In this document: piece by piece, positions 34,064-41,596 of the stretch
Numbering within the stretch: the stretch's first letter is position 1
Layout: the number at the start of each line of letters is the position of its first letter
NCBI GenBank assembly: GCA_963640685.1
Contig: CAVIAA010000015.1
Span: 1 to 46,467, forward strand
DNA from: SFEL01 sp963640685
GTDB lineage: Bacteria > Bacillota > Clostridia > Christensenellales > CAG-138
Direction of reading: 5' to 3'
DNA length: 46,467 nucleotides
The notes under the pieces: generated by a model
What the model saw: the letters and a program-made list of their open reading frames with translations, nothing else
What the model was told of the DNA's origin: nothing
The model's database searches: none
Made by a program: the position numbers and the translations under genes

Positions 34064-34810
34064 ATGTCCAAACCCCTCCCCTCGCTCAGCTCCGCGGGGC
34101 TGCACATACTCGCGATGGCACTGATGCTCATGGATCACCTGTGGGCGACGCTGCTGCCCGCCTGCGCGTGGCTTACCTGCGCCGGAAGGCTGGCGTTCCC
34201 GATATTCGCGTTCATGGCGGTCGAAGGGTATTTTTATACCCGCAGCTTAAAAAAATACCTGCTGCGGCTGCTGCTGCTCGCGGTGATATCCGAGATACCG
34301 TTTGATTTGATGTACAGCGGAGCCTGGCTTTACCCGGTGCATCAAAACGTCATATGGACGCTGCTGATAGGCCTCCTCGGCATACACGCCATGGAGGCGG
34401 GGCGCAAAAGCAAAAAGCTGTGGGTATATGCGCTGACCTGCGCCGCGGTCATACCCGTAGGCGCCGCGCTCTCAACGCTGTGCATGACGGATTACTACGC
34501 CGCGGGGGTGCTTACGCTGTTTGCGTTTTACCTCTTCCGCGGGCGCAAGGCGTGGTGCCTTGTCGGGCAAATTGCCGCGCTGTATTACATAAATTTCGAC
34601 CTGCTCGGCGGAATGCTGTACGACCTTAACATCCTCGGCGCAAGCTTTGTGCTGCATGAGCAGGGGCTCGCGCTGCTTGCGCTTATCCCGATCTGGCTGT
34701 ATCGCGGCCAAAAGGGATACAGTTCAAAGCCCTTCCGCCGCCTTTGCTATTACTTCTACCCCGCGCATATGCTGGCGCTGTTCGGGCTGATGAAGGTAAT
34801 AGCAAATTAA
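34064..34810 (+). CDS. TraX family membrane protein
   Basis: 248-residue polytopic membrane protein of the TraX family (founder: F-plasmid pilin N-acetylation). The family pattern LMDHLWATLLP near residue 28 and the C-terminal QGLALLALIPIWLYRGQKGY...YFYPAHMLALFGL, with several intervening helices, are present. In Bacillota such proteins are chromosomal and of unknown substrate, possibly modifying surface polymers. The ATG at 34064 is preceded by AAAGGA about 11 nt upstream; a longer opening at 34019 has no site. It is next to parS but shows no link to segregation. Confidence 0.85.
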   Translation: MSKPLPSLSSAGLHILAMALMLMDHLWATLLPACAWLTCAGRLAFPIFAFMAVEGYFYTRSLKKYLLRLLLLAVISEIPFDLMYSGAWLYPVHQNVIWTLLIGLLGIHAMEAGRKSKKLWVYALTCAAVIPVGAALSTLCMTDYYAAGVLTLFAFYLFRGRKAWCLVGQIAALYYINFDLLGGMLYDLNILGASFVLHEQGLALLALIPIWLYRGQKGYSSKPFRRLCYYFYPAHMLALFGLMKVIAN

Positions 34811-34831
34811 ACGGCGGCTTTGCCTGCACGC

Positions 34832-35239
34832 CTACTGCGCGGATTGCAGCAGCTTTTTAAGGGCGGATTGCAGCAGCTGGCTGAAGTTTACGCCGGCCTC
34901 CTCCGCCGCGTCGTTCATCCATGCCGGTATCGTCAGCGTTTTTTTAACGGATTGCGTGCTTACCGCGTCCCTTATCAGCGGCATATACACCTCGATGAGC
35001 TGCGCCCGCTGGTTTTCGCCGGTTTGAATGTCGATAAGCGGAGTTGGCTCGGGTATTTCGCCTCCAAAATCCTCAATCGTCCACATATGCCCGCCCAGCG
35101 CGTCCTTTGCCATATGCAGTGCCTCCGCGTCGGTTTTTGCGCAGCTCAGGCAGCCGGGAAGGTCGGGAAAGAATATGCTTATTCCGTCCTCGGCGTATTC
35201 AAACACCGCCGGATAAACGTATTTATCTTGCTTTTTCAT
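34832..35239 (-). CDS. HicB-type antitoxin-like protein, no HicA partner
   Basis: 135 aa. An N-terminal HicB fold (YPAVFEYAEDGISIFFPDLPGCLSCA) and a C-terminal ribbon-helix-helix-like part (KKTLTIPAWMNDAAEEAGVNFSQLLQSAL) are visible. HicA is normally a 60-aa neighbour; no such gene is seen in the 130 bp upstream (doc stop at 35370) or downstream. GGGAG lies about 10 nt from the ATG. It is possibly an orphan regulator. Confidence 0.85.
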   Translation of the reverse strand: MKKQDKYVYPAVFEYAEDGISIFFPDLPGCLSCAKTDAEALHMAKDALGGHMWTIEDFGGEIPEPTPLIDIQTGENQRAQLIEVYMPLIRDAVSTQSVKKTLTIPAWMNDAAEEAGVNFSQLLQSALKKLLQSAQ

Positions 35240-35328
35240 TGAGGTTATTCTCCCTGTATCTTATGTACGTATAATAACACGTATTATATTTGGAGTCAAG
35301 GCGGGCGCCTTTTAAACTTTGTTTTTTC

Positions 35329-35358
35329 CGCTGCCCCCCGTTTGTTCCACGTGGAACG
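35329..35358 (+). repeat. Direct repeat copy 1 containing parS site 2
   Basis: CGCTGCCCCCCG followed by TTTG and the parS palindrome; 35329-35357 equals 36054-36082 exactly (29 bp). The parS-like part is TGTTCCACGTGGAACG at 35343-35358, with one end base differing from the other two sites. Confidence 0.85.
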
Positions 35359-35369
35359 GAAGCTCTCCA

Positions 35370-35747
35370 TTACTCCTGATGCTTGATTATCCATTCGACC
35401 ATACCATCAAACCGCAGCTTGCCGGCGGCAACCTCCAGCACCATATCCGACAGCTCCTTCTGCGTATACGCGAGCTCGATGCCGTTCAGCGACAAAAACA
35501 GCAGCATTATGTGCGCACCAATTCGCTTATTTCCGTCAACAAAGGCATGGTTGCAAATCAGGCCGTAGCCGAGGCGGGCGCCCTTTTGCTGCAACGATGG
35601 AAAGTTATCTATATTATCAAAGCCTTGAAAAGGCGCGTTCAGCGCAGAATCAAGCAGCCCCTCATCGCGCAGACCGTCACATCCGCCGGTCTCGCGAATC
35701 AATTCGCTGTGGATAACAAGCACCTGCTCCTTTGTCAGCCTCTTCAT
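35370..35747 (-). CDS. doc: Doc-type toxin (Fic/Doc family)
   Basis: 125-aa Doc toxin; family members phosphorylate EF-Tu and stop translation. The catalytic motif HAFVDGNKR (HxFxDGNKR) is complete, about residues 67-75. The start overlaps the phd stop as ATGA, giving the usual antitoxin-toxin operon. The gene lies between parS sites 2 and 3. Confidence 0.93.
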   Translation of the reverse strand: MKRLTKEQVLVIHSELIRETGGCDGLRDEGLLDSALNAPFQGFDNIDNFPSLQQKGARLGYGLICNHAFVDGNKRIGAHIMLLFLSLNGIELAYTQKELSDMVLEVAAGKLRFDGMVEWIIKHQE

Positions 35748-35986
35748 TCCGCAAGCACCTCATAAGCCTGCCTGTTTTTTGCAATAAGCCGCTTGGAAAG
35801 CGACATAACATCCTCGTCTGATGCTATCTGCTCCTTTTCCGCCTGGCTAAACTCAAGGATAAGATAGCGCGGAACGTTGTTTTTCAAGACAATGACCGCG
35901 CCGCTCCGGTCTACCAGCCGCGCGACCCTGGAAAAGTTCTGGTTAGCCTCGGTAATTGAAACGAGATTATTAGTGTTGATATTCAC
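35744..35986 (-). CDS. phd: Phd/YefM-type antitoxin
   Basis: 80-aa antitoxin of the Phd/YefM family: NTNNLVSITEANQNFSRVARLVD is the DNA-binding N domain, then PRYLILEFSQAEK and a toxin-binding C terminus. I chose a GTG start at 35986 because GGAGG lies 8 nt upstream; an opening five codons earlier has no such spacing. Phd normally neutralises Doc and represses its own promoter, which fits the dyads just upstream. Confidence 0.9.
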   Translation of the reverse strand: MNINTNNLVSITEANQNFSRVARLVDRSGAVIVLKNNVPRYLILEFSQAEKEQIASDEDVMSLSKRLIAKNRQAYEVLAE

Positions 35987-36005
35987 AACTATCACCTCCA
36001 CCTTT

Positions 36006-36053
36006 AGTATACACTATTGATAGGATAAATTCTACCTATGAGATATAAATAGG
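36006..36053 (-). promoter_or_regulatory. phd-doc promoter with two dyads
   Basis: A TATACT -10 (36006-36011) is followed upstream by CTATTGATAG (36014-36023) and CCTAT-N9-ATAGG (36035-36053). The two dyads share CTAT/ATAG half-sites and flank the promoter, as expected for Phd autorepression. Confidence 0.5.
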
Positions 36054-36083
36054 CGCTGCCCCCCGTTTGTTCCACGTGGAACA
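36054..36083 (+). repeat. Direct repeat copy 2 containing parS site 3
   Basis: 36054-36082 is identical to 35329-35357; the parS palindrome TGTTCCACGTGGAACA is at 36068-36083. It lies about 115 bp upstream of parA. Confidence 0.88.
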
Positions 36084-36119
36084 TTCCTTCACTTCCGCAA
36101 AACAGTTCAAACTGTCTTA

Positions 36120-36148
36120 TTGTCTATTCCCGCAAAATACACTATAAT
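36120..36148 (+). promoter_or_regulatory. parAB promoter
   Basis: TTGTCT (36120-36125), 17-bp spacer and perfect TATAAT (36143-36148), about 50 bp upstream of the parA start. Confidence 0.75.
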
Positions 36149-36198
36149 GTTGAAATAAAGAATAAGCTCATTCATACATACACACAGGAGGGACCCAA

Positions 36199-36963
36199 GT
36201 GTCAAAGATAATAGCCGTAGCGAACCAGAAGGGCGGTGTCGGCAAGACCACGACCACCGTTAACCTTGCGGCCTGCGTTGCGCAGCGGGGCAATAAGGTG
36301 CTCTGCGTGGATATCGACCCGCAGGGCAACACCACGAGCGGCCTCGGCATAGACAAGGACGGCACGAAATACAGCATATACGACGTGCTGATAAACGACA
36401 TCGACCCGCACGAGGCGCGGGAGAGCAGCGTAGTGGACGGGCTGGAGGTTTTGACCGCGCGCAAGGAGCTTTCCGGCGCGGAGGTCGAGCTGGTCAACGC
36501 AATAGCGCGGGAAACCGTTCTCAAGCGGGCGCTGGAGAGCATACGCGAGGAGTACGATTTTATATTTATCGACTGCCCGCCCAGCCTCGGCCTTTTGACC
36601 ATAAACGCGCTCACGGCGGCGGATACCCTGCTTGCGCCGATACAGTGCGAGTATTTTGCTCTCGAGGGGCTGTCCGACCTTATGAACACGGTAAAGCTGG
36701 TAAAGCAGCGGCTAAACCCAAGCCTCACGGTCGAAGGTGTGGTGCTCACGATGTTCGATGCGCGCACCAACCTCTCGGGGCAGGTGGTGACCGAGGTAAA
36801 GAAGTTCTTTAAGAACAAGGTATACGACACCATAATACCCCGCTCGGTTCGGCTGAGCGAGGCGCCGAGCTTCGGCCTGCCGATTACCCTGTACGACCCG
36901 CGCTGCAGCGGCGCAAGGGCATACCGCGCGCTGGCAGATGAGCTTTTGAAAAAGGAGAATTAG
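36199..36963 (+). CDS. parA: Chromosome-partitioning ATPase ParA (Soj)
   Basis: 254-aa deviant-Walker ATPase moving ParB-bound origins along the nucleoid. KGGVGKTTT (residues 11-19) has the signature Lys, then DIDPQGN and FIDCPPSLGLLT. Starts with GTG; AGGAGG lies 7 nt upstream. The stop is 4 bp from parB. Together with DnaA it also often regulates initiation in Bacillota. Confidence 0.96.
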   Translation: MSKIIAVANQKGGVGKTTTTVNLAACVAQRGNKVLCVDIDPQGNTTSGLGIDKDGTKYSIYDVLINDIDPHEARESSVVDGLEVLTARKELSGAEVELVNAIARETVLKRALESIREEYDFIFIDCPPSLGLLTINALTAADTLLAPIQCEYFALEGLSDLMNTVKLVKQRLNPSLTVEGVVLTMFDARTNLSGQVVTEVKKFFKNKVYDTIIPRSVRLSEAPSFGLPITLYDPRCSGARAYRALADELLKKEN

Positions 36964-36967
36964 ATAA

Positions 36968-37813
36968 ATGGCAATGAAAAAAGGGCTCGGAAAGGGGCTT
37001 GACGCGCTGCTTGGCGACTATGAGGAGCAGCAGAGCAGCGTTATGGAGGTTGACGTAAACCAGATAGACACCAACGCCTCGCAGCCGCGCAAGAGCTTTG
37101 ACAAGGAAAAGCTGGAGGAGCTTGCCGCATCGATTAAGAACCACGGCATAGTTCAGCCGATAGTCGTGCGCAAGGCGGGGGACAGGTACACCATAATCGC
37201 GGGCGAGCGGCGCTATCGCGCAGCGCGGCTGGCGGGGCTCAGCACCGTGCCGGTCGTGGTTCGGGAAATGGACGACTACGAGGTCATGGAGGTCGCGCTC
37301 ATCGAAAACATTCAGCGCGAGAACCTGAACCCGATCGAAGAGGCGACCGCGATTCGGTTTATAATGGATCAGAACGACATGACGCAGGAGGAGGTCGCGG
37401 CGCGGCTGGCCAAGAGCCGCCCGTCCATCGCAAACACGCTGCGCCTGCTCAACCTTCCGTGGGAGGTTCAGGAGCTTTTGAAGGAGGACAAGCTGCAAAC
37501 CGGCCACGCCAAGGTGATACTAAGCCTGCCGGAGAGGTATATGCAGGTCGAGCTTGCGGATAGGATCGCCAAGGGCGGCGTATCGGTCAGGGAGGCGGAG
37601 CGCATCGCAAAGTCCATGACCAAGCCCAGGGAGGAGAAGAAAAAGCCGGAGCGGCCGCTTGACACCGACCTGGGCTTTGCGGAAAACAGCCTGCGGGAGC
37701 GCCTCGGCACCAAGGTCACCATTCAGGGCACGCAGGAAAAGGGCAAGGTCATAATCGAATACTACTCCCGCGCCGAGCTTACCGGAATTTACGACATACT
37801 TATAAGGGAGTAA
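36968..37813 (+). CDS. parB: Chromosome-partitioning protein ParB (Spo0J)
   Basis: 281-aa CTP-dependent parS-binding clamp. The motifs AGERRYRAARLAGL (about residues 79-92) and ENIQRENLNPIEEA (about 115-128) form the CTP site; a helix-turn-helix region follows (EVAARLAKSRPSIANTLRLLNLP), and the C-terminal dimerisation part is present. AAGGAG lies about 10 nt before the ATG. The three parS sites in this window are its likely targets. Confidence 0.96.
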   Translation: MAMKKGLGKGLDALLGDYEEQQSSVMEVDVNQIDTNASQPRKSFDKEKLEELAASIKNHGIVQPIVVRKAGDRYTIIAGERRYRAARLAGLSTVPVVVREMDDYEVMEVALIENIQRENLNPIEEATAIRFIMDQNDMTQEEVAARLAKSRPSIANTLRLLNLPWEVQELLKEDKLQTGHAKVILSLPERYMQVELADRIAKGGVSVREAERIAKSMTKPREEKKKPERPLDTDLGFAENSLRERLGTKVTIQGTQEKGKVIIEYYSRAELTGIYDILIRE

Positions 37814-37818
37814 TTCAA

Positions 37819-38184
37819 ATGATAAGCTACGACGGGCTGAAGCCGGAGCAGAGCATATGGATAAGCAAGGGCGGGGAAAGGTACTTTGGCCCCGGCATTG
37901 AGCGGCTGCTGGATGGGGTAAAGCGCACCGGCTCGCTCTCCGCCGCAGCGCGGGAAATGAATATGTCGTATACCAAGGCGTGGCGCATCACAAAGCGCAG
38001 CGAAAAGCTCTCCGGCTGCAAGCTGCTGGAATCCAAAGCCGGCGGCGCGCGCGGCGGCGGGGCGCAGCTCACAAAAGAAGGCGAGCAGCTGCTCTCGGAT
38101 TATGTCGCTTTTCGAGAAGAGGCGGCGGGGGAGATACGCCGGGTATTCGGCAAATACTTTTGCGATACGCAGGATAACAAATAA
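37819..38184 (+). CDS. ModE-like winged-helix regulator
   Basis: 121 aa. Only the N-terminal DNA-binding module of ModE-type regulators is present: LSAAAREMNMSYTKAWRITKRSEKLSG is the helix-turn-helix, followed by GGARGGGAQLTKEG (wing). No molybdate-binding MOP domain follows. GGGAG lies 8 nt from the ATG, 5 bp after parB. The next two genes are chromate-transporter halves 28 bp on, which suggests regulation of oxyanion transport; this is inference. Confidence 0.88.
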   Translation: MISYDGLKPEQSIWISKGGERYFGPGIERLLDGVKRTGSLSAAAREMNMSYTKAWRITKRSEKLSGCKLLESKAGGARGGGAQLTKEGEQLLSDYVAFREEAAGEIRRVFGKYFCDTQDNK

Positions 38185-38212
38185 TACTGTAAAAAAGAAG
38201 GACAAGTATAAT

Positions 38213-38776
38213 ATGAAGCAAAGCAAGGCAGGCGAGGTGACGTCCTACTGGACGCTCTTCAGCTCGTTTTTCAGGATCGGCCTTTTTACCTTCGGCGGCG
38301 GGTACGCCATGCTGCCGATGCTGGAGCGGGAGTGCGTTGAGAGCCACCCCTGGGCAACGCGGGATGAGCTGCTGGATTATTTTGCCATTGCGCAGTGTAC
38401 CCCCGGCGTGATAGCCGTGAACACCGCAACCTTTATAGGCAGCAGCGAGCGCGGCGCGCTGGGCGCGGCTGTCGCTACCTTAGGCGTAGTATGCCCCAGC
38501 ATAATAATTATACTCATCATCGCGGCGCTGCTCACCAACTTCGCGCATATACCCGAGGTGCAGTACGCCTTTGACGGCATAAGGGTCGCTGTCGCGGCGC
38601 TGATACTCAACGCCGTGATAAAGCTGTTCAGGAGCAACCTTAAAAAGCCGGTGTCGATAATCGTCTGCCTGCTGGCGTTTGCCGCGGAGGTATTTCTGGA
38701 TCTTTCCCCCGTTGCGGTGGTGCTGTCCGCCGGCGCGTTTGGGATTATATACTCTGCGCTGCTGAGGAGGAAATGA
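38213..38776 (+). CDS. Chromate transporter (CHR family), half-size subunit
   Basis: 187-aa membrane protein; FFRIGLFTFGGGYAMLPML (about residues 17-35) is the classic CHR signature, then AIAQCTPGVIAVNTATFIG. Start ATG 38213 has AAGGA about 11 nt upstream; the opening before it overlaps the regulator and has no site. It forms a pair with the next gene, 1 bp apart. Confidence 0.9.
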   Translation: MKQSKAGEVTSYWTLFSSFFRIGLFTFGGGYAMLPMLERECVESHPWATRDELLDYFAIAQCTPGVIAVNTATFIGSSERGALGAAVATLGVVCPSIIIILIIAALLTNFAHIPEVQYAFDGIRVAVAALILNAVIKLFRSNLKKPVSIIVCLLAFAAEVFLDLSPVAVVLSAGAFGIIYSALLRRK

Positions 38777-38777
38777 T

Positions 38778-39329
38778 ATGCTGTATCTGAAGCTGTTTAT
38801 CGAGTTTTTTAAGACCGGCCTGTTCGCCGTCGGCGGCGGCCTTGCGACTATACCCTTTTTGAACGAGATAGCCGAGAATTACGACTGGTTCACCAAGGCG
38901 CAGCTTGCGGATATGATAGCGGTTGCGGAATCCACCCCGGGGCCGATAGGCGTAAACACCGCAACCTTCGCCGGCTACAACGCTGCGGGCGTGCCGGGCG
39001 CGATACTTGCAACGCTGAGCCTGGTTCTGCCCAGCTATATCGTCATACTCATAATTTCCCGCGCGCTGCAGAAGTTTCGGGATAATCAGCTGGTCGAGGA
39101 TGCGTTTTCCGCCCTTCGCCCCGCCGCAACCGGGCTTATCGCCGCGGCCTGCTGGTCTGTAATGGTTATCGCCCTCTCCGGCAGCACGCTTCTGGGCATA
39201 ATCGACCTCAGCCACCTCATACTCTTTGCAATACTCATGCTGCTTACCAACGTCAGGAAGGTAAAGGAGCTGCACCCGATAGTGTTTATCGCCGCAGCCG
39301 CCGTCGCGGGCATAGTATTCAAGCTGTAA
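38778..39329 (+). CDS. Chromate transporter (CHR family), second half-size subunit
   Basis: 183-aa membrane protein, FFKTGLFAVGGGLATIPFL (about residues 10-28) and AVAESTPGPIGVNTATFAG. GGAGG lies 7 nt before the ATG, which follows the previous stop. As with the pair at 6714-7806, the two halves probably make one transporter. Confidence 0.9.
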   Translation: MLYLKLFIEFFKTGLFAVGGGLATIPFLNEIAENYDWFTKAQLADMIAVAESTPGPIGVNTATFAGYNAAGVPGAILATLSLVLPSYIVILIISRALQKFRDNQLVEDAFSALRPAATGLIAAACWSVMVIALSGSTLLGIIDLSHLILFAILMLLTNVRKVKELHPIVFIAAAAVAGIVFKL

Positions 39330-39342
39330 GAGCGTATATAAT

Positions 39343-40128
39343 ATGTATATTTTCCCTTTGTACAGCGGCTCCTCCGGAAACTGCAGCCTTATCGGCCTGA
39401 AAAACGGCATGATACTGCTGGACGCGGGCAAGAGCTGCAAAAGCATCGTTTCGGCGCTCTCGCTCGCGGGGGAGACGCCGGAGTGCATATCCGCAATACT
39501 CATAACACACGAGCACACCGACCACATCGCGGGCGTCGGTGTGCTTTGCCGTAAATACAATATTCCGGTTTACGCCAACGCCGGCACATGGTGCGCAATG
39601 CGGCCGCTGCTGGGGGAAATTCCGCCCGCCTGCGTTCGGGTGATCGAGACCGGCCGCGAGCTTACCCTCTGCGGCGCGTCTGTTTTGCCCTTTGCAATTC
39701 CGCACGACGCTGCGGAGCCGGTTGGCTATTGCATAACCGAATGCGGGCGCAAGCTGACCTGCATGACCGACGTCGGCCACATGAGCTCGGAGCTGCTTTA
39801 TACCGCCGCGGGGTCGGATTTACTTCTAATTGAAGCCAACCACGACGAGGAGCTTGTCGGCATCTGCCGCTACCCGTATTCCACCAAGCGGCGCATATTG
39901 TCGGACGTTGGCCACCTTTCCAACGCAAGCTGCGGAAGGGCGCTGTGCAGCCTGTACGGCGCGGGGCTGCGGCGGGCAATACTCGGCCACCTCAGCCGTG
40001 AAAACAATCTTGAGGCGCTGGCGCTGGAAACCGTGCGCACCGAGCTTTTGCAGCAGGGCATATCGCAGGAGAGCTTTTCCCTTTCCGTTGCGCACCGGGA
40101 CAGGATAACCGGCAGATTCGAGGTGTGA
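39343..40128 (+). CDS. walJ: MBL-fold hydrolase WalJ/YycJ
   Basis: 261-aa metallo-beta-lactamase-fold protein of the YycJ/WalJ family, linked in Bacillota to coordination of cell division with DNA replication. LYSGSSGNCSLI starts the fold, ITHEHTDHIAGV carries the HxHxDH metal site, and DVGHMSS and LGHLSRENN provide later ligands. ATG at 39343 follows TATAAT and only a weak binding site. The walJ-rlmH order near oriC is the residue of the B. subtilis yycFGHIJ...rlmH neighbourhood; walR and walK are absent here. Confidence 0.92.
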   Translation: MYIFPLYSGSSGNCSLIGLKNGMILLDAGKSCKSIVSALSLAGETPECISAILITHEHTDHIAGVGVLCRKYNIPVYANAGTWCAMRPLLGEIPPACVRVIETGRELTLCGASVLPFAIPHDAAEPVGYCITECGRKLTCMTDVGHMSSELLYTAAGSDLLLIEANHDEELVGICRYPYSTKRRILSDVGHLSNASCGRALCSLYGAGLRRAILGHLSRENNLEALALETVRTELLQQGISQESFSLSVAHRDRITGRFEV

Positions 40129-40131
40129 TAA

Positions 40132-40611
40132 ATGAATATCAAAGTTTTGTGCGTGGGCAGGCTAAAGGAGCGGTTCTACACCGAGGCCTGCGCCGAGTTT
40201 AAGAAGCGCATATCCCGCTTTTCGCAGCTGGAAATAGTTGAGGTGCCGGACGAGAAGGCGCCGGAGCAGCTGTCCTTAGCCGAGGCGGAGCAGGTCAAGC
40301 GGGCGGAGGGGGAGAGGCTGCTCAGTAAAATCTCCCCCGGCGAATACGTCATCGCCATGGACCTCGCGGGGGAGCAGATCTCCTCAGTGGAGCTTGCCTC
40401 GCGCCTTCAGGGCATCATGACCGGCGGACACAGCCGCATAAGCTTCATTATAGGCGGTTCGCTGGGGCTAAGCCCCGAGGTGCTGCGCCGCGCCGATATG
40501 CGGCTCTGCTTCGGCAGGCCGACCTTTTCGCACCAGATATTCCGCGTAATGCTTCTTGAGCAGGTATATCGCAGCTTCAAGATTATCAACAACGAGCCGT
40601 ATCACAAATAG
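40132..40611 (+). CDS. rlmH: 23S rRNA pseudouridine-1915 N3-methyltransferase RlmH
   Basis: 159-aa SPOUT methyltransferase modifying helix 69 of 23S rRNA. SFIIGGSLGLS (about residues 103-113) and the C-terminal TFSHQIFRVMLLEQVYRSFKI with PYHK are the family's SAM-knot motifs. AGGTG lies upstream of the ATG, 3 bp after walJ. End of the parAB-modE-like-chrA-walJ-rlmH run. Confidence 0.95.
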   Translation: MNIKVLCVGRLKERFYTEACAEFKKRISRFSQLEIVEVPDEKAPEQLSLAEAEQVKRAEGERLLSKISPGEYVIAMDLAGEQISSVELASRLQGIMTGGHSRISFIIGGSLGLSPEVLRRADMRLCFGRPTFSHQIFRVMLLEQVYRSFKIINNEPYHK

Positions 40612-40676
40612 CCCCGCGGGCTTATGTATTCCCTATAAGTAAGTACAGTAGATATCCGTAATAGGGCTGCCGATAG

Positions 40677-41085
40677 CGTTGATAACGCCGTTTTATCCAG
40701 CTGATACAAGGGTTTTTGGCGTTGATACACCGTTGACCTCCCGCCGGTAACTTCGTGCCTTATCAACGCCTTCAACAGCGAGATTGTGCCGACATATTAT
40801 CAACGGGTTATCAACATATGTTACTAACATATTGACAGCACATTTATTCCCCTTGCGGCGCACGCCGATGCATCAAAAAGCAGCCGCCCGTCCCGTCAAT
40901 ATTTTACTCACACCTTATCGCCATATGTTATCAACGCTTTGTGGGAACATTCGTGCAGGAATGGTGTACAGGGGGCGCACAGCGCAAAAATGGCCGCAAA
41001 AGCAAATAAAAACCGCCCCGGTTTTGACATACCGCTTGCACGGGCTGCGTTCTACCCAATTTGGATTATAATATATAAATGCTGG
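40677..41085. other. Probable oriC: cluster of DnaA-box-like sites and AT-rich region
   Basis: Five exact TTATCAAC sites: 40677-40685 (minus), 40760-40768, 40797-40805, 40808-40816 and 40928-40936 (plus). TTATCCAGC occurs at 40693-40701. The canonical box is TTATCCACA, so these differ in the sixth base and the end. Two are 2 bp apart. An AT-rich stretch with TTATAATATATAAATG (41066-41081) could be an unwinding element. The 1.17-kb gene-free region (40612-41779) is the longest in the window and lies downstream of dnaA; no complete gene was found in it. Confidence 0.65.
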
Positions 41086-41122
41086 TTTTTCTCGATAACT
41101 TCTTAGTATTTCGCCTGTTTTC

Positions 41123-41174
41123 TTAAAGCGTACTCACTCTCTTATTTCAACTCTATCGAATCTACTCCAAAACG
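41123..41174 (+). repeat. 52-bp dispersed repeat, copy B
   Basis: Matches 33833-33884 at 45 of 52 positions in the same orientation. It lies next to the probable oriC. Confidence 0.75.
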
Positions 41175-41305
41175 GAGACAGCGGAATTAAGGCAGGAAGT
41201 TTTAGGAGCGTCAGCGACGCGAAACGACCATGCCGTATTCGGCGTCGGCGGAGGTTGAGAGGCTGTGTAGTGGCGGAAGATGGGCAGATGTTGTTTCGCC
41301 CTTTG

Positions 41306-41359
41306 TTTCTTTCTGCGTAGAAAGAAAAACCTTTGCCTACTTTCGGTTACGAAAGTAGG
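41306..41359. repeat. Two adjacent palindromes
   Basis: TTTCTTTC-N6-GAAAGAAA (41306-41327) and CCTACTTTCG-N4-CGAAAGTAGG (41336-41359), both perfect. They resemble REP-type intergenic repeats of Clostridia. Their role, such as a terminator or recombination target, is unknown. Confidence 0.7.
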
Positions 41360-41430
41360 GGAGAGAACTACCGAGGCTGCTTATCTCTAATGGTGAAGGC
41401 ATGAGAGACGAACTTCCGGCATTCTTCTGC

Positions 41431-41558
41431 TTAGAGCGTATAAGCAGCCGCCTTTAGCACATCCTTTGCGGAGCAGGCTCTTTGCCCAAGCTCTGCTTGC
41501 ATTTCGGCCTCGCGCAGCTTGCAGTATACCTCGCTTTCAAAAAAACAACCAAACAAAA
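41431..41558 (-). pseudogene. Possible remnant of a small coding sequence
   Basis: A minus-strand reading ending at 41431 contains YCKLREAEMQAELGQ and SAKDVLKAA, which resembles the C-terminal end of some antitoxins of the RelB/Phd kind. There is no start with a ribosome binding site and no toxin gene. It may be a decayed gene or coincidence. Confidence 0.2.
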
Positions 41559-41562
41559 ACGC

Positions 41563-41596
41563 CAAAAAAGAACCCCGCCCCGTTTCCGGGGCGGAG
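41563..41596 (-). terminator. Terminator downstream of dnaA
   Basis: Minus strand CCGCCCCG/CGGGGCGG, 8-bp stem (41577-41596), followed by GTTCTTTTTTGG (41563-41576). It lies about 180 bp after the dnaA stop. Confidence 0.8.

Noticed and set aside
33872..34138. 88-aa minus-strand frame before traX
   Set aside because: No binding site, no recognisable pattern, and it overlaps the traX start.
35708..35716. Canonical DnaA box inside doc
   Set aside because: Lies within a coding sequence; chance occurrence cannot be excluded, and no cluster is present.
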